Shown in pieces: positions 1-9,747 of a stretch of DNA of 64,000 nt (within the stretch, counting starts at the first letter, position 1; each line of letters starts with the position of its first letter). This DNA comes from Aegilops tauschii subsp. strangulata (Eukaryota > Streptophyta > Magnoliopsida > Poales > Poaceae). Below the pieces are notes generated by a model. It made no database searches. It saw nothing but the letters and a program-made list of their open reading frames with translations, and was not told the DNA's origin. The translations under genes were made by a program, and so were the position numbers. The stretch covers positions 195,332,788-195,396,787 of the forward strand of contig NC_053036.3 of the NCBI RefSeq assembly GCF_002575655.3, given 5' to 3'.

Positions 1-98
1 ATCACCGGGTTGTATCTGGCACTTGGAAGGGTGTATTTTATTCAGTATCCAGTTCTAGTTGTCATAAGCTCAAGGTACAACTCCGGGTCGTCCTTTTA

Positions 99-141
99 CC
101 GAGGGACACGGCTATTCGAATAGATAAACTTCCCTGCAGGG
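99..141 (-). repeat. Double-palindrome motif, element A 3' LTR
   Basis: Two perfect palindromes lie 8 bp apart: CTATTCGAATAG (112-123) and CCCTGCAGGG (132-141). On the native (minus) strand the second is followed by the first and then by AGCCGTGTCCCTCGG. Equivalent blocks with different but still self-complementary sequences occur in the LTRs of C, F, G and H. Confidence 0.75.
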
Positions 142-2587
142 GTGCACCACATAACCCAACACGCTCGATCCCATTTGGCCGGACACACTTTCCTGGGTCA
201 TGCCCGGCCTCTTAAGATCAACGCGTCGCAGCCCCACCTAAGCACAACAGAGCGGACAGCACGCCGGTCTAACCCTATGCGCGCAGGGGTCTGGGCCCAT
301 CGCCCTATGCACACCTGCACGTTGCGTACGCGGCCGGAAGCAGACCTAGCCTAGTGGCATTCCAGTCCAATCCGGCGCGCGCCACTCAGTCGCTGACGTC
401 AAGAAGGCTTCGGCTGATACCACGACGCCGGGATACCCATAACTACTCCCGCGTAGATGGTTAGTGCGTATAGACCAAATGGCCAGACTCAGATCAAATA
501 CCAAGATCTCGTTAAGCGTGTTAAGTATCCGCGAACGCCGACCAGGGCCAGGCCCACCTCTCACCTAGGCGGTCTCAACCTGCCTTGTCGCTCCGCCACA
601 AAGATCCACTTGCGGGTACTCCTACGAGCCGACCCGACTTTAGTCATCACATGTGTCATGTATATGGTATATAAGTATATGCCCGTGTTCACCGCCCAGG
701 TGATCACGGCCCGATAGTATAGCACAGCAGACGGACAAGAATGTAGGGCCACTGATGGAAATCTAGCATCCTAGACTAAGCAGTAGGATAGCAGGTAAGG
801 GGAACAACTGTAGCAACAATGACAGGCTATGCAACAGAATAGGATTAATCGAAAGCAGTAACATGCTACACTACTCTAATGCAAGTAGTAGAGAGTAGAG
901 TAGGCGATATCTGGTGATCAAGGGGGGGGCTTGCCTGGTTGCTCTGGCAAGTAGGAGGGGTCGTCGACTCCGTAGTCGAACTGGGCAGCAGCAGTGTCGG
1001 TCTCGTAGTCTACCGGAGAGAAGGGGGGAAGAAACAGTAAATACCATGCAAACATAAGCATGACGATGCGTGACATGACAATGAGCGGTGCTAGGGGTGC
1101 CCTAACGCGACAGTAGGTGTTACCGGGGAAGGGGGGGAACATCCGGGAGGTATTCCCGATGTTTTGCGTTTTCGGACAGACGGACCGGAGGGGGAAAGTT
1201 GCTAGTTCGATAGGTTAGGGAGGTGTGGTGGATGAACGGACTGCGTATTCGGATTCGCCTCGTCGTTCTGAGCAACTTTCATATAGAAAACATTTTCATC
1301 CGAGTTACGGTTTAAAAGATATGAATTTTCAAAGTTTATTTGAATTTCTGGAATTATTTAATTAACAGAAAAAGGGATATGACGTCAGCATGACGTAGGA
1401 GTGACGTCAGCGGTCAACAGTCCGGGTTGACCGGTCAAACTGACAAGGGGGACCCACCTGTCATAGACAGTGGGTTAACAGAGGATTAAACTAATTAATT
1501 TTTAGTTAATTAACTACTGGGCCCACCTGTCAGTGAGAGATTAATTAAAATAATTATTTTTATTTATAAAACATTTTCTTTTTAATTTTCTTTTTTTGTT
1601 TTTGCGGCGGGGCCCGCATGTCAGTGACTGGGCCTGCCCAGTCAGCAGTTGACTGGGTCAACCCAGTCAACTGAGCCCGTGGGGGCCACTGGCAGTGACC
1701 CAGGGGTGGCCCCAGGTGTGCCACGTCGGCGGCCGGCGCCGGCGCAACTCCGGCGACCAAAACCGCGGCGGTCCCTCGCCGGAGTTGGCCGGATTCGCGC
1801 TACGGGGCTCGGGGAGGAACGGGGCTAGGCCCATTCGAAAGAGCTCGCAGCGCCGCATCCAGGGGTGGCCAGGGTTTCGCCGGACTCGGCCGGAATCGGC
1901 GCCGGCGAGCGGCGGAGGCGGCGGCGCGCACGGGTGCTCGACGGGGACATGGCTACGGCGGGCTATCGGAAAAGCGGAGGGGCTGGGGAGCTTCTACGTG
2001 CGGTGGGGAGCGCTGTGGGCTTGAGCCCGTGACCATTTGGTCACCGGAGACACGCCGGCGGCGAGCTCTGCGGCGTGGCGTTCGGGCGCGCGCGGGGAAG
2101 CAGCTACGGAGCGCGAGCGAGCTAGCGGAGAGGGGGAGGAGGTAGAGGAGCTCACCGCGCGGCGCAAGAAAGGCCCGTGGGTGCTTAGGAGCAGCAGGTC
2201 GTCGCCGGGGAAGAAAGGGGGGTCGCCGGCGTCCGAGGTTGAAGGCGAGCTCGGGGAGGCGGTTGCAGTGGCTCCGAGCCTCGAAGGAGAGGCGGAGGGG
2301 GTGTAGTCGAGGGCGGCGACGTCGTACGACACGGCGGGGTGGCGAGTGGGGCACGGTGGCCGCGTGAACGACGGGAACGGCGGCGAGCGCGTCGGGCGTG
2401 GGGAAGAGGGGAGCGGTGCGGATCCGGGGGAGGGAAGAGGAAGGCGCGGGGGCCGAGAGGGAGAGCGGTGTGAGTGGGAGAGAGGCCCGAGGGAGCGGGG
2501 CCGCTGGCGCCCTTATCCTCTCGCGGGGTTCACCGCCGGCGAGGGGGTTCGGCGGCGACGCGCCCTGTTCCGACCCGGTCGGGGGAA

Positions 2588-2608
2588 CAGGAAGGGGACG
2601 CGGGGGGG
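2588..2608. repeat. Poly-G tract in element A LTR (16 G versus 17 G in the other LTR)
   Basis: A run of about 16 G on the plus strand (C on the native strand) lies in the GC-rich leader. The other LTR has 17 G near 12208-12224. Length differences like this are normal slippage. Confidence 0.8.
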
Positions 2609-3068
2609 GGGGGGGGGAAGGTGGGCTGGGTCGGGGCGCGGCTGCGGGTGGCGGCCCAGCTTGGGCCGGGGGATAAGGTGAGAGGGGGAGCGCGGGGTGG
2701 GCCGGCCGGCTGGGCCTGGGGTGGCCCAGTTGGGCCAGGTCCAGTGGGGGGGGGGGGCTTCGCTTTTTTCTTTGTTTTCTGTTTTGTTTTGCATTTGTTT
2801 ATTTTCTTTTCTGTTTTATTTCATTTAAAAGTATTTAGGTATTTTATAAAAAGGAGTTTTCTCCACCATAATTGCCAGTGTATTATTTAGCATCCACTGG
2901 ACATTTTTGTTTGAATTTTTGAAAACTTTTATTTTCCACTTTAATTATATTTGAAGTTTGAACTAGGAGTTTGAAAAGGAAGGTGATCCAAATGTGATCA
3001 AGCCCTGTTTAGCACATGATTAGCTTAATCACAGGGGGTTACTGTAGCATGATTCTCAGGGTGTTACA

Positions 3069-3080
3069 AATCTCCTCCAC
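3069..3080 (-). other. Polypurine tract of element A
   Basis: Directly next to the 3' LTR, the native strand reads GTGGAGGAGATT before TGTAACACCC. This purine-rich stretch is in the position where plus-strand DNA synthesis is primed in LTR retrotransposons. Confidence 0.85.
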
Positions 3081-3103
3081 TACAAGAAATCTCGTCCCGA
3101 GAT

Positions 3104-6100
3104 TTAGGAGGTAGAAGGAAACAGTGCGGGGTATTCTTCGCGCAGACGATCCTCTCGTTCCCAAGTGGCCTCATCTTCAGAATGGTGCGACCACTGGACT
3201 TTGAGAAACTTGATCGCCTTCTGACGTGTGCGGCGTTCAGCTTGGTCGAGAATGCGGACCGGTTGCTCCTTATAGGAGAGGTCTTGCTGCAATTCGAGCA
3301 CTTCGTGATCCACAGCTCGGATTGGATCCTTGAAGCATCGGCGGAGCTGTGACACATGGAACACATCGTGAACCTGAGAAAGGTTCGGCGGTAGTTCCAG
3401 TTGGTATGCCACTTTTCCACGCCTTTCGAGAATAGTGAATGGGCCAATATAGCGAGGAGCTAGTTTGCCCTTGATCCCGAAGCGGTGAGCACCCTTCATA
3501 GGTGTGACTCGAAGATAAGCCTTTTCGCCAGGTTGATAGACCATGTCTTTATGATGACGGTCATACTGACTCTTCTGACGTGACTGAGCAGTCTTGAGAT
3601 TCTCGCGAATAATGCGGACTTGTTCTTCGGCATCTTGGATAATATCCGGACCGAAGAGTGGACGTTCCCCAGTTTCTGACCAGTTCAGAGGGGTTCGGCA
3701 CTTTCGTCCATATAACACTTCGAAGGGGGCCATCTTCAGACTAGCTTGATAGCTATTATTATAAGAGAACTCAGCATACGGGAGAGATTCCTCCCATTTC
3801 TTGCCGAAGGAAATAACGCAAGCTCGAAGCATGTCTTCGAGAACTTGATTGACGCGTTCAACTTGTCCTTGCGATTGAGGATGAAACGCAGTACTGAATG
3901 ACAGATGAGTTCCCATAGCTTCTTGGAAACTTGCCCAGAATCTTGAAGTGAATAAGATGCCACGGTCTGAACTGATAACCAATGGAATACCGTGGAGTGA
4001 AACAATCCTGGACATATAGAGCGTTGCCAACTGGCTAGCAGTGATCGTTTCTTTGACTGCCAGGAAATGTGCAACTTTGGAAAGTCGGTCAATGACGACA
4101 AGAATAGCATCATTACCTTTCTGCGATTTGGGAAATCTAGTGACGAAGTCCATCTCAACATGGTCCCATTTCCATTCAGGAATAGAGATAGGTTGCAGAG
4201 TTCCAGCAGGCCTTTGATGTTCTGCTTTGATACGACGGCAAACGTCACACTCAGCAACATAACGAGCAATGTCTTGCTTCATATTAGTCCACCAGAATCT
4301 CTGACGGATATCTTGGTACATCTTTGTACTACCAGGATGGATACACAGAGGCGTATCATGAGCTTCTTTCATAACTTCCTGTGTCATATCCAGGTTTTTC
4401 TCTGCACATGGCACCACTAGGCGGCCCTTGAAGTATAGGGTGCCATCTTCAGAAATGGTGAAGAATGAGGGCTTTCCTTCTGCGAGGTAGCGCTTAATCT
4501 TGTGGGCTTCAGAGTCATACCCCTGTAGCCTTTTGATGCTGTCCTCGAGATCTGGTTTAGCAACTAGGGTATTGAGGGAACCCTGGGTAACAACGTGGAG
4601 GTTTACCTTGCCAAATTGTTTAGGAGGGGGAGCGAGTGCACCCGGAGGAACAATATGGAGGTTCAGCTTCCTGAATGCTTCAACAAGCGAGGGCTGAACT
4701 TTATGAACCTGGAGGTGGTTGCAGTAAGACTTGCGGCTCAAGGCATCAGCCATTACATTAGCCTTGCCTGGCGTATAGGAAATACCCAAGTCGAAGTCTG
4801 CAACAAGCTCCATCCATCTCTGCTGGCGGAGGTTCAGATCTGGCTGAGTAAACAGATACTTCAGACTTTGGTGGTCAGTGAAAATCTCGCAACGATTACC
4901 GAGAAGGTAATGTCGCCACTGCTTCAGCGCATGAATGACTGCAGCAAGTTCGAGGTCGTGAACTGGGTAGTTCTCTTCGTGAGGGCGCAATTGTCGAGAG
5001 GCATAAGCAATCACTTTGCGGTCTTGCATTAGGACACAGCCTAACCCTTGACGGGAAGCGTCGCAGTAAATGACGAAGTCCTTCTTAGTATCAGGTGGAG
5101 CTAGAACTGGAGCAGAAGTCAACTTGTCTTTGAGTGCCTGGAAACTTTCCTGACATTTGTCTGTCCATTGGAACTTGACGCCCTTATGTAACAGGTTAGT
5201 CAGAGGCCTGGCGATCTTGGAGAAGTTCTCGACAAATCGACGGCAATAGCTGGCGAGACCGAGAAAACTTCTGACTTGCTTAACGTTCTTGGGAGGAGTC
5301 CAATCAAGAATAGCCTGAACTCGTTCAGGGTTGACGGCAATACCATCCTTAGAGATGACATGCCCGAGATAGGTTACTTCGGGTAGCCAGAATTCACATT
5401 TGGAGAACTTGGCATATAGTTGATGCTCTCGTAGCTTTTCCAGCACAAGTCGAAGATGTTCAGCATGTTCTTCTTCATTCTTGGAAAATACCAGGATATC
5501 ATCCAGGTAAACCACGACGAACTTGTCGAGGTAATCCATGAATATGTAGTTCATCAGACGAGAGAAGGTGGCTGGAGCATTGGTTAAACCGAAAGACATG
5601 ACGGTGTACTCGTATGAACCATAGCGAGTCACGAAGGCGGTCTTTGGGATATCCTCTTCGCGAACACGGATCTGGTGGTAGCCCAACCTCAAGTCGAGCT
5701 TAGAGAACACTGACGAACCTGCCAGTTGATCATACAGATCATTGATCCGAGGAAGAGGGTATTTATTCTGAATGGTAGCTTGGTTTATAGGACGGTAGTC
5801 TTGAACTAACCGGTTTGTCCCATCCTTCTTCTTGACAAAGAGAGAAGGTGCTCCCCAAGGAGAGCAACTTGGGCGAATGAATCCTTTGCGAAGAGACTTG
5901 TCGATTTCCTCCTTAAGCTCAAGGAGTTCATGCGGCGGCATTTTGTAGGGTCGCTTGGCTATAGGAGTGGTGCCTGGTTTCAAGTCGATGATGAATTCGA
6001 CAGCTCTAGCAGGGGGAATCCCTGGAAGTTCTTCAGGGAAGACGTCGAGGAATTCACGCACGACGGGAATATTTTCAATGCCCTCGAGTGGTGCAGCGTT

Positions 6101-7582
6101 CAATGCATTCAATGCATAGAGCCTTGCCTCGGCATTTTGCACCAGATTAGCTTGGTAAGCAACTATTTCATCTGAAGGGTGTAGCAGATGGACGGTTTTA
6201 GTGGCGCAAACTATAGAAGCAGTATGCGCTTTCAACCAATCCATACCCAAGATGAGGTCGATGTTAGACGTCTTCAGGATAATGGGAGAGGCATAGAATT
6301 CCAGCCCTTCGATTTCCACGGGGACATCGATGCCAACCAAGGAGGTTTGACACTGTCCCACGGGGGTTTTGACCAATACAGAGGTGTTCATCTCCTCGTA
6401 TTTAACGTCGTGCTTGTATGCAAAATCTTCTGACATGAATGAATGTGATGCACCTGTATCAAATAAAACGGATGCTGGTACTGAATTTACGAGGAGTGTA
6501 CCCATCACAGTAGCAGGCTGGTCTTGAGCTTCGTTGAGATCAACGTGGTTGGCATGAGCACGACCATAAGACTTAGCATTGTTGTTGCGGGGCTGACTGT
6601 TACCACGGCCAGTTGCTGGAAGGGCCAGTTGATTCTGGTTCTGGTTGCATTCTTTAGCACGGTGCCCTGGTTGACCACACCTGAAGCACAAGCCATTATT
6701 CGGAGTGGGAACAGGAGCTTGGGATGGTGGAGCTGGAAGTCTAGACTGCCTGGACGGTGGTGTAGGCAGACGAGGGGCAGCATAGGTCTGCTTTGGGGCA
6801 GAAGCATTTGGACGATACATGCTGTTCGGGATCCATATCTTACGCTTCTGTGAGGGCGGGCCCGAAGATGAGCCCGTGTCACGGTTGCGCCTGTGTGAGC
6901 TCTGGTATTCCTGCAGACCAGTTTCAACATTGATGGCCTTGTTCACCAAGGTGGCGAAATCAGCAAAGTCATGCACTAGAAGTGCGAGCTTGATGTCAGC
7001 TTGAAGGCCATCACGGAACTTCTCCTGTCTGCGTGCATCAGTTGCAATGTCTTCTTCAGCATAGCGGGACAAGTCCAGAAACTCCCGCTGATAAGCTTCG
7101 ACAGTTTTGTTGCCTTGGGTGAGGTTGCGGAACTCACGCTTCTTCCGGTCCATGACTCCCTGAGGAATGAAGCGGGCACGGAAAGCAGCTTGGAAGTCTG
7201 GCCAGGTGATGATTGTTCCAGCTGGCAGAGTACGCCTGTGGCTGTCCCACCATTGAGCTGCGGGTCCCTTCAAGAAGAAGGAAGCAAAATTGACATAGCT
7301 GGCAGGGGCTACATCAGCAGACTCCAACTCATAGGTGATGTCACGGAGCCAGTCATCAGCATCCAGGGGCTGAGTTGAGCTGCGGTAGATGGTTGGGTTG
7401 AGGCGTATGAAATCTTGAAGAGTCACTTGAGCTGGCTGTTGGTTCATATTGGGGCGAGGAAACTGAGCCATCATATTTTCCATGAATTGGCGGTTCAGTT
7501 CAAACTGTTGGATCATACCAGCCATGTACTCAGGTGGTGGTGGGGCATCGCCACCACGACCACGACCACCTGGTCTAACCAT
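3104..7582 (-). CDS. Intact gag-pol polyprotein of element A (Tekay-type Gypsy)
   Basis: One uninterrupted frame. The first Met of the open frame is at 7642, but the gag-like start MVRPGG at 7582, 20 codons further in, is preferred because an AG acceptor-like site lies just before it and G follows the ATG. Numbering from 7642: gag capsid region about 75-245; CCHC zinc knuckle C319/C322/H327/C332; protease DTG 395-397; RT about 560-800 with YLDD 712-715; RNase H D861, E898, D923, D966; integrase zinc-binding H1095/H1102/C1132/C1135; catalytic D1165, D1226, E1262, a D,D35E triad; GPF at about 1400-1402; chromodomain-like C-terminus about 1450-1505. All key residues are present and there is no stop or frameshift. 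The product should form virus-like particles and carry out reverse transcription and integration in the host cell. No separate gag stop is seen, so any excess of Gag must arise by other means. Likely competent, but expression is not shown by sequence. Confidence 0.96.
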   Translation of the reverse strand: MVRPGGRGRGGDAPPPPEYMAGMIQQFELNRQFMENMMAQFPRPNMNQQPAQVTLQDFIRLNPTIYRSSTQPLDADDWLRDITYELESADVAPASYVNFASFFLKGPAAQWWDSHRRTLPAGTIITWPDFQAAFRARFIPQGVMDRKKREFRNLTQGNKTVEAYQREFLDLSRYAEEDIATDARRQEKFRDGLQADIKLALLVHDFADFATLVNKAINVETGLQEYQSSHRRNRDTGSSSGPPSQKRKIWIPNSMYRPNASAPKQTYAAPRLPTPPSRQSRLPAPPSQAPVPTPNNGLCFRCGQPGHRAKECNQNQNQLALPATGRGNSQPRNNNAKSYGRAHANHVDLNEAQDQPATVMGTLLVNSVPASVLFDTGASHSFMSEDFAYKHDVKYEEMNTSVLVKTPVGQCQTSLVGIDVPVEIEGLEFYASPIILKTSNIDLILGMDWLKAHTASIVCATKTVHLLHPSDEIVAYQANLVQNAEARLYALNALNAAPLEGIENIPVVREFLDVFPEELPGIPPARAVEFIIDLKPGTTPIAKRPYKMPPHELLELKEEIDKSLRKGFIRPSCSPWGAPSLFVKKKDGTNRLVQDYRPINQATIQNKYPLPRINDLYDQLAGSSVFSKLDLRLGYHQIRVREEDIPKTAFVTRYGSYEYTVMSFGLTNAPATFSRLMNYIFMDYLDKFVVVYLDDILVFSKNEEEHAEHLRLVLEKLREHQLYAKFSKCEFWLPEVTYLGHVISKDGIAVNPERVQAILDWTPPKNVKQVRSFLGLASYCRRFVENFSKIARPLTNLLHKGVKFQWTDKCQESFQALKDKLTSAPVLAPPDTKKDFVIYCDASRQGLGCVLMQDRKVIAYASRQLRPHEENYPVHDLELAAVIHALKQWRHYLLGNRCEIFTDHQSLKYLFTQPDLNLRQQRWMELVADFDLGISYTPGKANVMADALSRKSYCNHLQVHKVQPSLVEAFRKLNLHIVPPGALAPPPKQFGKVNLHVVTQGSLNTLVAKPDLEDSIKRLQGYDSEAHKIKRYLAEGKPSFFTISEDGTLYFKGRLVVPCAEKNLDMTQEVMKEAHDTPLCIHPGSTKMYQDIRQRFWWTNMKQDIARYVAECDVCRRIKAEHQRPAGTLQPISIPEWKWDHVEMDFVTRFPKSQKGNDAILVVIDRLSKVAHFLAVKETITASQLATLYMSRIVSLHGIPLVISSDRGILFTSRFWASFQEAMGTHLSFSTAFHPQSQGQVERVNQVLEDMLRACVISFGKKWEESLPYAEFSYNNSYQASLKMAPFEVLYGRKCRTPLNWSETGERPLFGPDIIQDAEEQVRIIRENLKTAQSRQKSQYDRHHKDMVYQPGEKAYLRVTPMKGAHRFGIKGKLAPRYIGPFTILERRGKVAYQLELPPNLSQVHDVFHVSQLRRCFKDPIRAVDHEVLELQQDLSYKEQPVRILDQAERRTRQKAIKFLKVQWSHHSEDEATWEREDRLREEYPALFPSTS

Positions 7583-7805
7583 CCTGCTAATATATAACAG
7601 GGGTAGTTCAGCATTGAGAAAATTTGCAATGACAAGAATCATTCATGATGAAACATGCACAATGAATGGAGCACGATAGCTACTACATAGTAGTCGGCAT
7701 AACTTACAAAAGGGGCCATGCATAGAGTTCAGTACATAGACTAAAACATCATAGGCGGCACACAGGCTCGCGGCGACTGCAACTAATACTACAAGCAAGC
7801 CTACA

Positions 7806-8564
7806 TCAGTCCCAAGAGGTACTGTGGAGGTAATCGTAGCCCGACAGCTGGTAGTGAGGTAACGGATAATCCTCCACGTCAGCAGACTGGGGGCCGCGGA
7901 TACTCAAGTGTAGAGCCCGATGCTCAGGTGGCAGAAGAGGACCAAGTGCGGGAGAGTAGCCTCCCACCTCTGGCCAACCAACACCGTGGGGCATCACGGT
8001 CCTGGCTGGGTAGATCGCAGTACGCGGTACCTGTCCAGACCGGACAAAGGGGTGCAGCAGCGTCAGAACACGGAAAAGGTGCTGCCGGGTGGTGTACATC
8101 TCGTGGCGAAGAGCTCGGTTAGCTCGATCCAGCCCATCAGCATGCAGAACCAGGTGCTGATGGTAGAAGGGCTCTCGGGTGACAGTGGAGTAGGCAGCAG
8201 TATAGTATCCCTCCGCACCAACATCAGAGGCGATAGCAATGTGCCTGAAAGGGGAGGTGTCCAACTCCCGATACTCTCCACGAAGACGTGTCAGAGCAGC
8301 ATAGGCTGCATCGTGGACAGCCATATCGATGGTCACACCAACACCATGTGCGGTGTGCAGCACAGTAGTGGAGTCGTACTCCCGAGAGTAGAGGTAGACG
8401 ATGGCACGGTACTGCTCCTGGTTAAAGTCCTGGTACTCCTCGTAGACGGTGTACTCAGGGTGCCAGCGATAACCCAGATAGGTCATCATCTCAGCTAGCA
8501 CCGCAGGTGATCCCGAGGCACCAATGGCCGTCGTGTGGCGCACGACCAGCCTCGAGGGTTCCAT
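7806..8564 (-). CDS. Accessory ORF before gag in element A (252 aa, function unknown)
   Basis: Intact frame between the primer site and gag, same strand as gag-pol, with its own ATG at 8564. The open frame extends 10 codons upstream without an ATG. On the native strand the ATG directly follows TTTGCTTTCAG, a very good 3' splice site. Predicted by eye: helix 19-32, strand-like 36-48 and 51-62, then strand/turn plus helix 66-98 (ending in an Ala-rich helix), a helical stretch 143-172, and a Pro-rich C-terminus. The helix-strand-strand-strand-helix order and the spacing resemble a double-stranded-RNA-binding fold, but that is inference. Grass Gypsy elements are known to carry additional ORFs of this general kind; I know of no assigned function. 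The frame is preserved in a 0.5-percent-diverged element, consistent with recent selection or simply youth. Confidence 0.8.
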   Translation of the reverse strand: MEPSRLVVRHTTAIGASGSPAVLAEMMTYLGYRWHPEYTVYEEYQDFNQEQYRAIVYLYSREYDSTTVLHTAHGVGVTIDMAVHDAAYAALTRLRGEYRELDTSPFRHIAIASDVGAEGYYTAAYSTVTREPFYHQHLVLHADGLDRANRALRHEMYTTRQHLFRVLTLLHPFVRSGQVPRTAIYPARTVMPHGVGWPEVGGYSPALGPLLPPEHRALHLSIRGPQSADVEDYPLPHYQLSGYDYLHSTSWD

Positions 8565-8575
8565 CTGAAAGCAAA
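8554..8575 (-). promoter_or_regulatory. Candidate 3' splice site at the ATG of the element A accessory ORF
   Basis: The native strand reads TTTGCTTTCAG then ATGG: a pyrimidine-rich run and AG immediately before the start codon. A matching donor is not certain; a conserved CTGTAGGA sequence about 20 nt past the primer site is one weak candidate. Confidence 0.45.
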
Positions 8576-8882
8576 GACGTTTCAAAGGAGTCAATTGACA
8601 GTGTGTGAATTGTTCAAAATACTATTCTAAGAAACAACTATGGCTTATCCATCTTTGGGGTGAACGCGGTCACGGGATCCTAGTGTTAGAGTTAGTAAAG
8701 TCGTTTAACCCGAGTAGAAGAGAGTTCAGAGTCCCAGAGTAAAGGTCGAGGAGTAAAAGATCCTAGTACCACCCAATGGCGACGTGGGCCCGTAAGCCGC
8801 ACAGCCATGTTAGTAAAAGTTTTGCAATGTCTAGACTCGACTTCGGCCAAGGAGTGTGGAAGGGGGGTTCCTACAGGCAGTC

Positions 8883-8895
8883 GGCTCTGATACCA
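8883..8895 (-). other. Primer binding site of element A (tRNA-iMet)
   Basis: The native strand reads TGGTATCAGAGCC, complementary to the 3' end of plant initiator methionine tRNA, three bases after the 5' LTR ends. This fixes the element's orientation. Confidence 0.92.
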
Positions 8896-9704
8896 ACTTG
8901 TGACGCCCCCGATTTGACCGTACACTAATCATGCACGCAAATGTGTACGATCACGATCAGGGACTCACGGGAAGATATCACAACACAACTCTAAAACATA
9001 AGTAAGTCATACAAGCATTATAATACAAGCCAGGGGCCCCGAGGGCTCGAATACAAGTGCTCGATCATAGACGAGTCAGCGGAAGCAACAATATCTGAGT
9101 ACAGACATAAGTTAAACAAGTTTTGCCTTAAGAAGGCTAGCACAAAAGTAGCAACGATCGAAAAGGCAAGGCCTCCTGCCTGGGACCTCCTAACTACTCC
9201 TGGTCGTCGTCAGCGGCCTGCACGTAGTAGTAGGCACCTCCAGTGCCGTGGGAGTCGTCGTCGACGGTGGCGTCTGGCTCCTGGACTCCAACATCTGGTT
9301 GCGACAACCAGATAGAAAGGAAAGGGGGAAAAAGAGGGAGAGAAGCAACCGTGAGTACTCATCCAAAGTACTCGCAAGCAAGGAGCTACACTACATATGC
9401 ATGGGTATATGTGTAAAGAGGCATATCAGTGGACTGAACTGCAGAATGCCGGAATAAGAGGGGGATAGCTAGTCCTGTCGAAGACTAAGCTTCTGGACAT
9501 CTCCATCTTGCAGCATGTAGAAGAGATTAGCTTGAAGTCCTCCAAGTAGCATCGCATAGCATAATCCTACCCGGCGATCCCCTCCTCGTCACCCTGTTAG
9601 AGAGCGATCACCGGGTTGTATCTGGCACTTGGAAGGGTGTATTTTATTCAGTATCCAGTTCTAGTTGTCATAAGCTCAAGGTACAACTCCGGGTCGTCCT
9701 TTTA

Positions 9705-9747
9705 CCGAGGGACACGGCTATTCGAATAGATAAACTTCCCTGCAGGG
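9705..9747 (-). repeat. Double-palindrome motif, element A 5' LTR
   Basis: CTATTCGAATAG at 9718-9729 and CCCTGCAGGG at 9738-9747, identical to the 3' LTR copy, 820-850 bp from the native 3' end of the LTR. Confidence 0.75.

Larger units (their letters stand above)
1..3068 (-). repeat. 3' LTR of element A (truncated by window edge)
   Basis: Position 1 corresponds to position 9607 of the other LTR, so about 700 bp of this copy is missing. It ends with ...GGGTGTTACA at 3068. The stretch 1600-2760 is very GC-rich, and 2800-3060 is AT-rich and in native orientation contains the U3 start. The Arg/Pro/Gly-rich open frames in the GC-rich part occur in both strands and several frames and are not treated as genes. 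Confidence 0.95.

Noticed and set aside
142..354. Short frames that occur twice (142-354 and 9748-9960, 457-717 and 10063-10323, and others)
   Set aside because: Duplicated only because they are in the two LTRs of element A; no coding features, and some carry differences expected of neutral LTR drift.
2588..2608. Poly-G tract as a G-quadruplex regulator
   Set aside because: A plain homopolymer that varies in length between the LTRs; no evidence for function and prone to sequencing error.
4067..7679. Plus-strand frames opposite gag-pol of element A
   Set aside because: Shadows of the intact minus-strand gene; no splice or domain signals.
8692..8925. 77-codon frame crossing the primer binding site of element A
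   Set aside because: It runs through the primer site into the LTR and has no counterpart in G or F.
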